Positions 7,434 to 15,129 of a stretch of DNA of 18,788 nucleotides are shown here, piece after piece (position 1 is the stretch's first letter; each line of letters begins with the position of its first letter). Location: contig JAHCKF010000029.1 in NCBI GenBank assembly GCA_026125925.1, positions 1-18,788 on the forward strand, given 5' to 3'. The stretch comes from Pseudolabrys sp. GTDB taxonomy: Bacteria; Pseudomonadota; Alphaproteobacteria; Rhizobiales; Xanthobacteraceae. The notes under the pieces are model-generated. The model was not told the DNA's origin, did no database searches, and was given only the letters and a program-made list of their open reading frames with translations. The position numbers and the translations under genes are program-made.

Positions 7434-8249
7434 ATGCGTCTGTCTCTGGGCCCACTTGCAATCGTCGCGCTCACAGCGAGCGCCATATCGACGGCCGCTC
7501 TCGCGGCTGAACCGGTTCGCGTCGGCGGCACGGGTGCGGCCTTTGGGTTCCTGCAAAGTCTCGGCGATGCGTATAGCGCGCGTAGCGGCGTTAAAGTCGT
7601 CAATGTCCCGAGTCTCGGCAGTGGGGGCGGCCTTCGCGCCGTGGCCGAGGACAAGATCGATCTTGCTGTTTCTGGGCGGTCTTTGCGGGCTGACGAAATC
7701 GCCAAGGGCTTGGCCGTGGTGATGATCGTCCGCACGCCGTATTTCATCGTCACCTCCCACCGCCATCCGGGCGGCTTGAAGAGTGCGGATATGGCGACTC
7801 TTTATGCGAAGCCGAATGCGACCTGGGCCGATGGCTCTCCAGTTCGCATCGTTCTGCGGCCGCGCAGCGACAGCGATACCGACCTGATGGGAGAACTCTT
7901 TGCCGGCATGGCTCAGGCGCTGGAAGCGGCGCGCAGCCGGCCGGAGGTGCCGACCGGGGCGACCGATCAGGACAATGGCGATCTAGCCGAACGGATTTCA
8001 GGCTCGCTGACAGGGATGACGGCAACCCAGCTCAAGATGGAAAACCGCCGGCTGCGCGCCGTGGCGCTCGATGGCGTGGAGGCTACTTTCTCCAATTTCG
8101 ATAACGGCACATATCGTTACGGCAAGAAACTCTATTTTGTCGTGAAGGGCGCGGGCAGCCCCGACGTGATGCGCTTTATCGATTTCGTGCGCTCGGTCGA
8201 GGGCATGAAAATACTGCGTGAAGCGGAGGCCCTGCCGGAGACGCAATGA
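7434..8249 (+). CDS. PstS-like periplasmic substrate-binding protein
   Basis: A 271-residue exported protein. Residues 1-25 form a signal peptide (ALA-A before EPVRVGG). The mature chain has the layout of PstS-type oxyanion-binding proteins: GGTGAAFGFLQSL (31-43), the glycine-rich SLGSGGGLRAV (60-70), VSGRSLRADE, and RPRSDSDTDLM (142-152), which matches the place of the anion-binding Arg-x-x-Ser/Asp loop. It is somewhat shorter than classical PstS. No Pst ABC subunits are nearby. Instead its stop overlaps the start of a membrane GGDEF-EAL gene (ATGA), so it probably acts as a sensor subunit rather than a transporter receptor. ATG 7434 is chosen because the signal peptide begins there; a TTG at 7422 adds only four residues. 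The Shine-Dalgarno is weak. Confidence 0.78.
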   Translation: MRLSLGPLAIVALTASAISTAALAAEPVRVGGTGAAFGFLQSLGDAYSARSGVKVVNVPSLGSGGGLRAVAEDKIDLAVSGRSLRADEIAKGLAVVMIVRTPYFIVTSHRHPGGLKSADMATLYAKPNATWADGSPVRIVLRPRSDSDTDLMGELFAGMAQALEAARSRPEVPTGATDQDNGDLAERISGSLTGMTATQLKMENRRLRAVALDGVEATFSNFDNGTYRYGKKLYFVVKGAGSPDVMRFIDFVRSVEGMKILREAEALPETQ

Positions 8250-10459
8250 TGGCCTCGCAGCGGCTTCGCACCCTCATTAACCGGAGCGCCATCGCCGTCG
8301 CCGCCTTGATTGCGATCGCCATACCCGCGGGTAATTTCTATATCGATTACCACAGCAAAGCCGAGACGCTGGCCTTCAAGTCGCGTCTCGGCGCGTCTCG
8401 TGTCGCTCAATACATCTACACCCACAACAGCTTCTGGCAGTATCAGACCTTGCGGCTTGGCGAGGTCATCCAACTGCCCGAGACGGGTGAGGCGCCGATT
8501 GCCCAGACCATCTTCGACAGAGATGGCAAGATTGTGGTGCAGCAGGGGCCCGTTTTGCGACCGCCGGTGGTCGAGCGCCGTAGTCCGATCATTGTCTCGG
8601 GCCAGACTGCTGGCACCCTTTCCGTCGCGACAAGTCTGTGGACCGTCATAATCACGTCGCTTTACGTCGACCTGTTCAGCGTGGCGCTGGCGGCGGCCGT
8701 CTATCTTATCCTGCGATCGCTCCCGTTGCGTGCGCTGGACCGGGCGATCAGCGAGTTGCGGGCGAGTGAACGCGCGCTGGCGGTGCAGAACGAACGGCTC
8801 GATGCGGCGCTGACCAACATGGTTCAGGGCCTTTGCATGTACGACGCCGAGGGCAGGCTTCTGCTCTTCAACGCACGCTTTGCCGAGATCTACGGCCTGC
8901 CGAGCGACAAGATCGTCGCCGGCATGACGACGCGCGAGCTGATGGCCGCGGCGGCGAAACACGGCAAGGTCATGGATGCCAATCCGGAAGAAACACTGGC
9001 GCTGCGCGACGCGATCGCGCGCGACCAGAAAGGAGGCACGTTCGTCCAACGCCTGACCGACGGCCGCAGCATCTCGATCGCCTATCGTCCGCGGCCGGGC
9101 GGCGGTTTCGTCGTGACTTTTGAGGATATCACCGCTCGCCTTGCGGCCGAGGAGCGGATCAGGCACCTGGCGAGGTTCGACCCGCTGACCGATCTGCCTA
9201 ACCGGGCCACCTTCTATGAGCAGTCCACGTCGATCCTGGCGCATCTGCGCCGCGGCGAACAAGTTGCGTTTCTCAGCCTCGACCTCGATCACTTCAAGAG
9301 CGTCAACGACACCCTGGGGCATCCTATCGGCGACTTGATGCTGAAGGCGGTGGCCGAGCGCATGAAGTCGTGCATCCGCGGCGAGGACTTCGTAGCCCGG
9401 CTGGGTGGCGACGAGTTTGCCCTCGTCCAGGTGCCGTCGGCGCAAGCGCCAGATCTGCCTGCGCTGGCATCACGTCTGATCGAGGCCGTCGGCGCGCCTT
9501 ACGAAATCGAGGGCCATCAGATCGTGATCGGCCTGAGCATCGGCATTGCGCTTGCGCCGGCGGATGGCAGCGAGCCGGACCTGCTCATGAAGAACGCTGA
9601 TCTGGCGCTTTATCGTGCCAAGGCGGACGGCGGCGGCACCTACCGGTTTTTCGAAGCGGCCATGGATGCGCGCATGCAGGCACGCCGCGCGCTCGAGCTC
9701 GACTTGCGCCGGGCTGTTCTGAAAGGCGAGTTCGAACTCGAATATCAACCGATCATCAACGTCAAGACAGGGGCCATCACCAGTTGCGAAGCGCTGGTGC
9801 GCTGGCGCCATCCGCAACGCGGCCTGATTCCACCAGGGGATTTCATCGCGGTAGCGGAGGCGACCGGTCTTATTGTTCCCATTGGTGACTGGGTGCTGAC
9901 GAGGGCGTGCACGGAAGCGGCTCGCTGGCCCGAACACATCATGATTTCGGTGAACCTCTCGCCGGCTCAATTTCGGAGTCGGAACATCGTGCAGACCGTG
10001 CGCGATGCGCTGGCGAAATCAGGCCTCCGCGCCAATCGGCTGGAGCTGGAAATAACCGAGCTTGTGCTGCTGGAGGAAACCGAAGGAGCCTTTGCGATTC
10101 TGCATCAACTGCGCGATCTCGGCATCAAGATTGCAATGGACGATTTCGGCACCGGCTATTCCTCGCTTGGGTATCTGCGCAGCTTCCCCTTCGACAAGAT
10201 CAAGATCGACCAATCCTTCATCCGCGATCTGCCGCACAAGGAGGACAGCGTCGCCATCGTGCGTGCCGTGGTCGGCCTCGGCAGCAGCCTGGGCATCACG
10301 ACGACGGCCGAGGGCGTTGAGACCAAGGATCAGCTTGCGAGCCTGACGTCGGAAGGCTGCAACGAATTCCAGGGGTTCCTGTACAGCCGGCCGGTACCGG
10401 CGGCGGAAATCGCGAAGTTGTTCGCGCTCGAGCGGGCTGGCGAGGCGAAGCTCGGCTGA
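8246..10459 (+). CDS. Membrane-bound PAS-GGDEF-EAL c-di-GMP enzyme (dual-domain, both sites intact)
   Basis: A 737-residue inner-membrane signalling enzyme. TM1 is about 12-30, a periplasmic domain about 31-127, TM2 about 130-156, and a helical linker about 160-188. A PAS_7-type domain follows (about 189-296; NMVQGLCMYDAEGRLLLFN), then GGDEF (about 305-470) and EAL (about 480-730). The diguanylate cyclase motif GGDEF is intact (387-391), as is the inhibitory I-site R378-x-x-D381. The phosphodiesterase set is also complete: E515 (EAL), N570, E602, D632-D633, K653, E689, Q709. It is therefore potentially bifunctional. Shine-Dalgarno GGAG at 8237-8240 sits 5 nt before ATG 8246, which overlaps the stop of the PstS-like gene. 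The periplasmic loop is the likely docking site for that protein (inference). Confidence 0.93.
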   Translation: MMASQRLRTLINRSAIAVAALIAIAIPAGNFYIDYHSKAETLAFKSRLGASRVAQYIYTHNSFWQYQTLRLGEVIQLPETGEAPIAQTIFDRDGKIVVQQGPVLRPPVVERRSPIIVSGQTAGTLSVATSLWTVIITSLYVDLFSVALAAAVYLILRSLPLRALDRAISELRASERALAVQNERLDAALTNMVQGLCMYDAEGRLLLFNARFAEIYGLPSDKIVAGMTTRELMAAAAKHGKVMDANPEETLALRDAIARDQKGGTFVQRLTDGRSISIAYRPRPGGGFVVTFEDITARLAAEERIRHLARFDPLTDLPNRATFYEQSTSILAHLRRGEQVAFLSLDLDHFKSVNDTLGHPIGDLMLKAVAERMKSCIRGEDFVARLGGDEFALVQVPSAQAPDLPALASRLIEAVGAPYEIEGHQIVIGLSIGIALAPADGSEPDLLMKNADLALYRAKADGGGTYRFFEAAMDARMQARRALELDLRRAVLKGEFELEYQPIINVKTGAITSCEALVRWRHPQRGLIPPGDFIAVAEATGLIVPIGDWVLTRACTEAARWPEHIMISVNLSPAQFRSRNIVQTVRDALAKSGLRANRLELEITELVLLEETEGAFAILHQLRDLGIKIAMDDFGTGYSSLGYLRSFPFDKIKIDQSFIRDLPHKEDSVAIVRAVVGLGSSLGITTTAEGVETKDQLASLTSEGCNEFQGFLYSRPVPAAEIAKLFALERAGEAKLG

Positions 10460-10540
10460 CCGGCCGCGGCAGGGGCCAAGGGGTGGCGGACGGGGATTCA
10501 AGTTGCTACATCCCGCCTCGCACCAGCAGAGCCCTGCCCA

Positions 10541-11458
10541 ATGGCCGACGACATTCCCTACAACAAGACGCTCGATCTCGCACCCGACACGGTCGATGAG
10601 GTCGCTCCCGGCATCCGTCGCGTGATGGCCAACAATCCGGGGCCGTTCACCTTCAAGGGCACGGTCAGCTACATCATCGGCACGGGCAAGGTGGCGATCG
10701 TCGATCCCGGCCCGGATGATCCCGCGCACGTCGCGGCGCTGCTCGACGCCGTCCGCAATGAGACGGTGACGCATATCTTCGTCACCCACACGCATCGCGA
10801 CCATTCGCCGGCAGTGCCGGCGATCAAGCACGCCACCGGCGCGACCGTTTATGCCGAGGGCGTGCACCGCGCGGCGCGGCCGCTGCATATCGGCGAACTC
10901 AACCCACTCGATTCATCAGGCGATCGCGATTTCGTCGCTGATGTCTATCTCAAGGACGGCGAGGTCGTCGAAGGCGACGGCTGGGCGGTCGAAGCGGTGA
11001 CGACACCCGGTCACACCGCCAATCACATGGCCTTTGCGCTCAAGGGCGCCGACACTTTATTCGCGGGTGACCATGTCATGGCCTGGGCGACGTCGATCGT
11101 CGCGCCGCCGGACGGTGCCATGAGCGACTACATGGCGTCGTTGCGCAAGCTGGCGGCCCGGCCGGAGCAAACCTATTTTCCCGGGCACGGCCCGGCCATT
11201 CCCGACGCGGTGCGCTTCGTCAATTATTACATCCTGCATCGGCTCGCCCGCGAAGACTCGATCCTGCATCGCTTGAGCAAGGGTGCGGCCGACATCCCGA
11301 CGATCGTGCGCGCCATCTATATCGGCATCGATCCGCGGCTGACCGGCGCCGCCGGGCTGTCGGTGCTGGCGCATATGGAGGATCTCGTCGCTCGCGGTGT
11401 CGTGGAGACCGACGGCATCCCGGCGATCGATGGCGAATTCCGCCTGAAAGGCGCGTGA
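10541..11458 (+). CDS. Metallo-beta-lactamase-fold hydrolase, LACTB2-like with C-terminal winged helix
   Basis: A 305-residue cytosolic MBL-fold protein. Zinc ligands are visible: H83-T-H85-R-D87-H88 (HTHRDHS), H158 (TTPGHTANH), D177 (FAGDHV) and H216 (FPGHGP), enough for a binuclear site. The C-terminal part (about 240-305) has the helical winged-helix-like domain seen in LACTB2-type members, which include nucleases and thioester hydrolases. The exact substrate is unknown. The gene lies 81 bp after the GGDEF-EAL gene, without a clear terminator between them. It converges on the DUF1499 gene with only 7 bp between stops. Confidence 0.88.
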   Translation: MADDIPYNKTLDLAPDTVDEVAPGIRRVMANNPGPFTFKGTVSYIIGTGKVAIVDPGPDDPAHVAALLDAVRNETVTHIFVTHTHRDHSPAVPAIKHATGATVYAEGVHRAARPLHIGELNPLDSSGDRDFVADVYLKDGEVVEGDGWAVEAVTTPGHTANHMAFALKGADTLFAGDHVMAWATSIVAPPDGAMSDYMASLRKLAARPEQTYFPGHGPAIPDAVRFVNYYILHRLAREDSILHRLSKGAADIPTIVRAIYIGIDPRLTGAAGLSVLAHMEDLVARGVVETDGIPAIDGEFRLKGA

Positions 11459-11465
11459 GACGCAG

Positions 11466-12311
11466 CTAGCGCCGCGGCCGCCGCGGCGCCGGTTTCTTCT
11501 CTTCGGGCGGCTTGGGCTCGGGGCGCGGCTCCGGCGCGTTCGAGGCCGCCTCGTCGATCTCCTCGAGCAGCCCGCGCAGCCGCGCCGCGTTGGTGCCGAG
11601 ATCGGGCGCTGGAACGCGTGAGGCGGAGCGCAGATCGACGCGCGAACCGGTGCCGGCCGGCGCGATCCGGATGACGATATCTTCGCGGAATCCGAGAACC
11701 ATCGAGCGTGCCGTCGTCTCGATGACGGCGTCGCGACCTGGCCCGGCCGGCGGCTGGGCGTTGGCGATCGGCCACTTATGGGCCTGAATGACGCCGAGCA
11801 CGACCGCATAGGCGTTGCGCACCGGCAGATCGATCTGCAGCGGAACGATGTCGGGATAGGCCGCGCGCTGACGGCTGCCGGTGGTGCCGCCGGGATAGTT
11901 GATGTGATCGGCCGGCCGTTGCGGCGCCAGGGCGACGAAGCGCGGCGGGTTGGTGGTGTCGGTCGAGATGTCGTTGATGGCGGGCAGTTTGTACGCCCGC
12001 TGCGCCAGATAGGCCGGGTAAGCCAGCAGCAGAAGCCCCAAGAACAGCCCGCGCAACGCCCGGCCCAGACCGCTGACGCCCTGACGCCAGATGGAGACGA
12101 AGGCGGCGAAGGCGAACAGGATGGCGACGGCGGCGAAGGCCAGTGCCGCGACCAGGGTGGCCAGCGCCGGGCCGAATTCAAGGAAACCGGTGGCCAGGAT
12201 GAGGCCCGACAGCATGCCGACGGCAAGGCCGAACAGCGCCAGCCGCGACGACCAGACCGCCCAGGGCGACGGATTTTCCTCGATATAGGAGCGGCGCGCC
12301 ACGGCTCTCAC
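11466..12311 (-). CDS. DUF1499 family membrane protein
   Basis: A 281-residue protein with three N-terminal membrane helices (about 24-44, 48-73, 86-104) and a DUF1499 domain (about 108-250). The domain opens with the family-typical LPAINDISTDTTNPPRF and continues to FREDIVIRI and SRVDLRSASR. The last 23 residues are a Pro/Lys/Arg/Glu-rich tail (about 259-281), probably disordered. Function is unknown for the family. The start is a GTG at 12311; a second GTG at 12302 with a better spaced GAGAG upstream is an equal candidate, removing three residues. It lies 127 bp downstream of the stop of the second GGDEF-EAL gene on the same strand. Confidence 0.85.
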   Translation of the reverse strand: MRAVARRSYIEENPSPWAVWSSRLALFGLAVGMLSGLILATGFLEFGPALATLVAALAFAAVAILFAFAAFVSIWRQGVSGLGRALRGLFLGLLLLAYPAYLAQRAYKLPAINDISTDTTNPPRFVALAPQRPADHINYPGGTTGSRQRAAYPDIVPLQIDLPVRNAYAVVLGVIQAHKWPIANAQPPAGPGRDAVIETTARSMVLGFREDIVIRIAPAGTGSRVDLRSASRVPAPDLGTNAARLRGLLEEIDEAASNAPEPRPEPKPPEEKKPAPRRPRR

Positions 12312-12382
12312 TTCGGCCGGCGTCGGTCCGCGCGGCTTCCGGTTCGTTTCGACAATCGGGGAAAGGGATAGAGCCTATGGCC

Positions 12383-12402
12383 GGGCCGTGCAATGTCGGC
12401 CC
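12383..12402 (-). terminator. GC-rich hairpin after the second GGDEF-EAL gene
   Basis: GGGCCG (12383-12388), 8-nt loop, CGGCCC (12397-12402). On the minus strand it lies 36 bp past the stop of the GGDEF-EAL gene and before DUF1499. There is no T-tract on the minus side, so intrinsic termination is uncertain. Confidence 0.3.
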
Positions 12403-12438
12403 TTTGTCGGGCCCTTGCCGGCCCTGCTTCGAGGCCGT

Positions 12439-14772
12439 TCAGGCCACGCGCACCCGCTTGATGGGGACAACCGGCGCGTCAAGGCGGGTGCGGATGTCGG
12501 TGGCGCTCATCGGCTTGCCGAACAGATAGCCTTGGCCTTCCTGGCAGCCTTGCGAGCGCACCAGGTTCATCTGTTCCTCGGTTTCGATGCCTTCGGCAAC
12601 CACCGTCTTGTCGAGGCCGGCGCCGAGCGCCGCCACGGCGCCGATGATGGCTCGCGCATCGCGGCCGTCGCCGAGATCGGCGATGAAGGAGCGGTCGATC
12701 TTGATCTTGTGGAACGGGAACTTGCGCAGGTAATTGAGCGAGGAATAGCCGGTGCCGAAATCGTCGAGCGACAGGCTGACGCCGAGGCCGTGCAACTGCT
12801 GCATGGTCTTGAGCGTGCTGTCATTGTCCTCGAGCAGCAACCTTTCGGTGACTTCGAGATCGAGCCGATGCGGCGACAGGCCCGACTTCGCCAGCGCCGC
12901 CACGACCTGCAGGCCGAGGCCCTGATCACGGAACTGGACCGGCGACAGGTTGACCGCGACGCGGATGTCCCGCGGCCAGCCCGAGGCGTCGGCGCAGGCG
13001 CGGTTGAGCGCCCACTCGCCCAGCGCGATGATCAGGCCGGTCTCTTCCGCCACCGGGATGAACACCGATGGCGGGATATTGCCGCGCATCGGATGGCTCC
13101 AGCGCATCAGCGCCTCGCAGCTCGTGATCCTGCCGGTGTGCAGATCGACCAGCGGCTGATAATGCAGTTCGAACTGGTCGAGCGCGATGGCCTCGCGCAG
13201 GTCGAGTTCGAGGGCGCGGCGCTCCTGCGCGGCGTCCTCCATGTCGATGGCGAAGAAACGATGTCCGCCGCCGCCGCCGTTTTTGGCGGCGTACAGCGCC
13301 ATGTCGGCCTTCTTCAGCAGTTCGTCGGCGTCGACGCCATCATGCGGCGCCATCGCGATGCCGATCGAGGCGCCGATGTCGATGCGATGGCCGGCAATCT
13401 CGAAAGGCTCGCGAATGGTGCTGGCGATGCGCAGGGCCAGCGCGTTGGCGTCCTGCTGCCGGGGAGTGGCGCTTTGCAGGATGATAAATTCGTCGCCGCC
13501 GAAGCGGGTGATCATGTCGCCGCCGGTCACGATGGCGCGCAGCCGCTCCGCGACCTCCTTGAGCAGCATGTCGCCGATCGGATGGCCAAGCGTGTCGTTG
13601 ATGGCCTTGAAACGGTCGAGGTCGATGAGGTGGATCGCGATGTGGTTTTCGCGCTCCTGCACCGCGGCGAGCGTCGCGGCAATGCGTTCGCGGAATTGCG
13701 TGCGGTTGGCCAGCCCTGTCAGTTCGTCGAAACGCGCCAGATGCGCAATCCGCTCCTGGGCGCTGTTCCGCTCCGTCACGTCCTCGAAGATGATGACCGA
13801 ACCGCCGTCCGGCATCATCCGCCGCGAAATCGCGATGGTTCGGGCGCCGTCGAGCGAGATCTGGAACTGGTCGAAATTATCCTGGCGAAGGCCGCGCACC
13901 AGTTCGCTGACCACGGTTTTCACGCTCTTGGAGGTGTAGTTGCGCGCCCGCAGACTATAGCGGATGAGCTCGGTGAGCCGCATGGCGACGCGCACCGGCG
14001 CGTTCTGCAAATGCAGCAGTTCGAGAAAGCGTTCGTTCCAGACCTGCAGCCGGTCCTGGGCGTCGAGCATGCACAGGCCGTGCGACATGTTGTTGAGGGC
14101 CACGTCAAAGCGGTTGGCCTGTTCCTCGAAGCGGGCGGCGAGCGCCGCTTCCTTCCGCGTCATGGTCAGCGCCTGCATGATGATTTCACGGATGCAGAGC
14201 GTGATATCCATCATGCCGTACATGAACAGCAGCACCACGAAGCCCAGCGTGCGGTGCAGCCAGTCCGGGTAGATCAGCAGTGCGACCGCCATCGGCAGCG
14301 TGCACAAAGTGAGCTGGCCGACGGCGATGAAGGGGCGGGCGGCATTGCGGCCGGAAATGGCCGCGCCGTAGCCGGCCGAAATCGTCGTCACCGCCATCTG
14401 CAGCGAGGAGTCGCTGGTGTGGGTGATGGTCAGCCAGCACAGCAGCCCGAGCAGGCCGGAAAAGGCCCAGGCGCCATATTCGTAGACGAGTTCCCAAAAC
14501 TTGGTCGCGCCGTGGTCGATCAGCTTATAGCGCTTGTACAGGATCGCCGAGATCACGCGGATCAGCCCGACCGCCAGAATGGTCGTCGAGACCGCCAGCA
14601 GCGAGGGGTCGCCGGCCCGGAAGGCCACGGCGGCGCCGATGATCGAGCAGGCGACGGCGCCGACGATCAGCGAGGCGATCGGTGCGAACAGGGCATCGAC
14701 CAGCGCCGCCCGAATCTCCGTGGGGAGATTGGCGTCGGCCTTGCGGGTCTGAAGCAGCTTCCTGATCAGCAT
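12439..14772 (-). CDS. Polytopic membrane PAS-GGDEF-EAL protein, divergent from rpfF
   Basis: A 777-residue inner-membrane enzyme. The N-terminus has five to six hydrophobic helices (about 27-50, 57-78, 97-117, 123-142, 147-168, 174-197) and no recognised named sensor domain. A short coiled segment leads to PAS_7 (about 222-335; NMSHGLCMLDAQDRLQVWN), GGDEF (about 345-510) and EAL (about 518-765). GGDEF is intact at 425-429, but the I-site is lost (T416-G-G-D419 instead of RxxD). EAL residues look complete: E553, N608, E639-x-x-E643, D670-D671, K691, E728, Q747. From PAS onwards it is clearly paralogous to the 8246-10459 protein. ATG 14772 is used; no strong Shine-Dalgarno is visible. The divergent RpfF-like gene suggests it may answer to a fatty-acid signal (inference). 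Confidence 0.92.
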   Translation of the reverse strand: MLIRKLLQTRKADANLPTEIRAALVDALFAPIASLIVGAVACSIIGAAVAFRAGDPSLLAVSTTILAVGLIRVISAILYKRYKLIDHGATKFWELVYEYGAWAFSGLLGLLCWLTITHTSDSSLQMAVTTISAGYGAAISGRNAARPFIAVGQLTLCTLPMAVALLIYPDWLHRTLGFVVLLFMYGMMDITLCIREIIMQALTMTRKEAALAARFEEQANRFDVALNNMSHGLCMLDAQDRLQVWNERFLELLHLQNAPVRVAMRLTELIRYSLRARNYTSKSVKTVVSELVRGLRQDNFDQFQISLDGARTIAISRRMMPDGGSVIIFEDVTERNSAQERIAHLARFDELTGLANRTQFRERIAATLAAVQERENHIAIHLIDLDRFKAINDTLGHPIGDMLLKEVAERLRAIVTGGDMITRFGGDEFIILQSATPRQQDANALALRIASTIREPFEIAGHRIDIGASIGIAMAPHDGVDADELLKKADMALYAAKNGGGGGHRFFAIDMEDAAQERRALELDLREAIALDQFELHYQPLVDLHTGRITSCEALMRWSHPMRGNIPPSVFIPVAEETGLIIALGEWALNRACADASGWPRDIRVAVNLSPVQFRDQGLGLQVVAALAKSGLSPHRLDLEVTERLLLEDNDSTLKTMQQLHGLGVSLSLDDFGTGYSSLNYLRKFPFHKIKIDRSFIADLGDGRDARAIIGAVAALGAGLDKTVVAEGIETEEQMNLVRSQGCQEGQGYLFGKPMSATDIRTRLDAPVVPIKRVRVA

Positions 14773-15129
14773 GTCGCTTTGAGCGCGGTTTTGGACGTCG
14801 GGAGGCTACACACGTCTGCTCAACAGGACGCAAACGCCGGGTTCAAACTTGAGACGTGCTGAAGAAATGCCGAACACTACGCCTAAAGTTTAAGCGGTCG
14901 TCAGGCGGCACCCCGGTGCCGTCACCAGCCATGGAACCTCGGGCCTTCCCGCGACTCGCTTTCATCGATCTTAGTTAACGATCGAGTTATGAGCCATTCT
15001 AGCTGTTAATTGTCGGGTCCACCCGCGGCCATCGCGGATCACCCATGCAATCGGAGGTAGGGATTTATTGCTGAAGGCTTAGGATTCTGTTAGGGTAAAG
15101 AGACAGTTAACGGGCGTATGGAAGTGTCG
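14773..15129. promoter_or_regulatory. Divergent intergenic region between GGDEF-EAL and rpfF-like genes
   Basis: About 350 bp without a supportable gene. It holds two clear inverted repeats: CGGCACC-CC-GGTGCCG (14906-14921) and TCGATC-N9-GATCGA (14965-14985), the second with a GTTAAC palindrome inside. Near the rpfF start there is TAAA-N7-TTAA (15096-15110), one mismatch from a CtrA box. This stretch is more AT-rich than the flanking genes, as expected for promoters. No confident -35/-10 pair, riboswitch or small RNA was recognised. Confidence 0.5.

Noticed and set aside
8132..9445. 437-codon open minus frame opposite the first GGDEF-EAL gene
   Set aside because: Low-information composition, no domain, fully antisense to a clearly recognised gene.
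10468..10538. GGCAGGG / CCCTGCC inverted repeat before the MBL gene
   Set aside because: The arms are 57 bp apart and GC-rich; likely chance, with no supporting structure.
12388..14862. 824-codon open frame on the plus strand opposite the second GGDEF-EAL gene
   Set aside because: Arg/Gln/Asp/His-rich composition typical of the complement of GC-rich coding DNA; the minus frame has complete, motif-bearing PAS-GGDEF-EAL domains.
14975..14989. Possible CtrA box TTAA-N7-GTTA in the rpfF intergenic region
   Set aside because: The second half-site does not match at the correct spacing; kept only as part of the dyad description.
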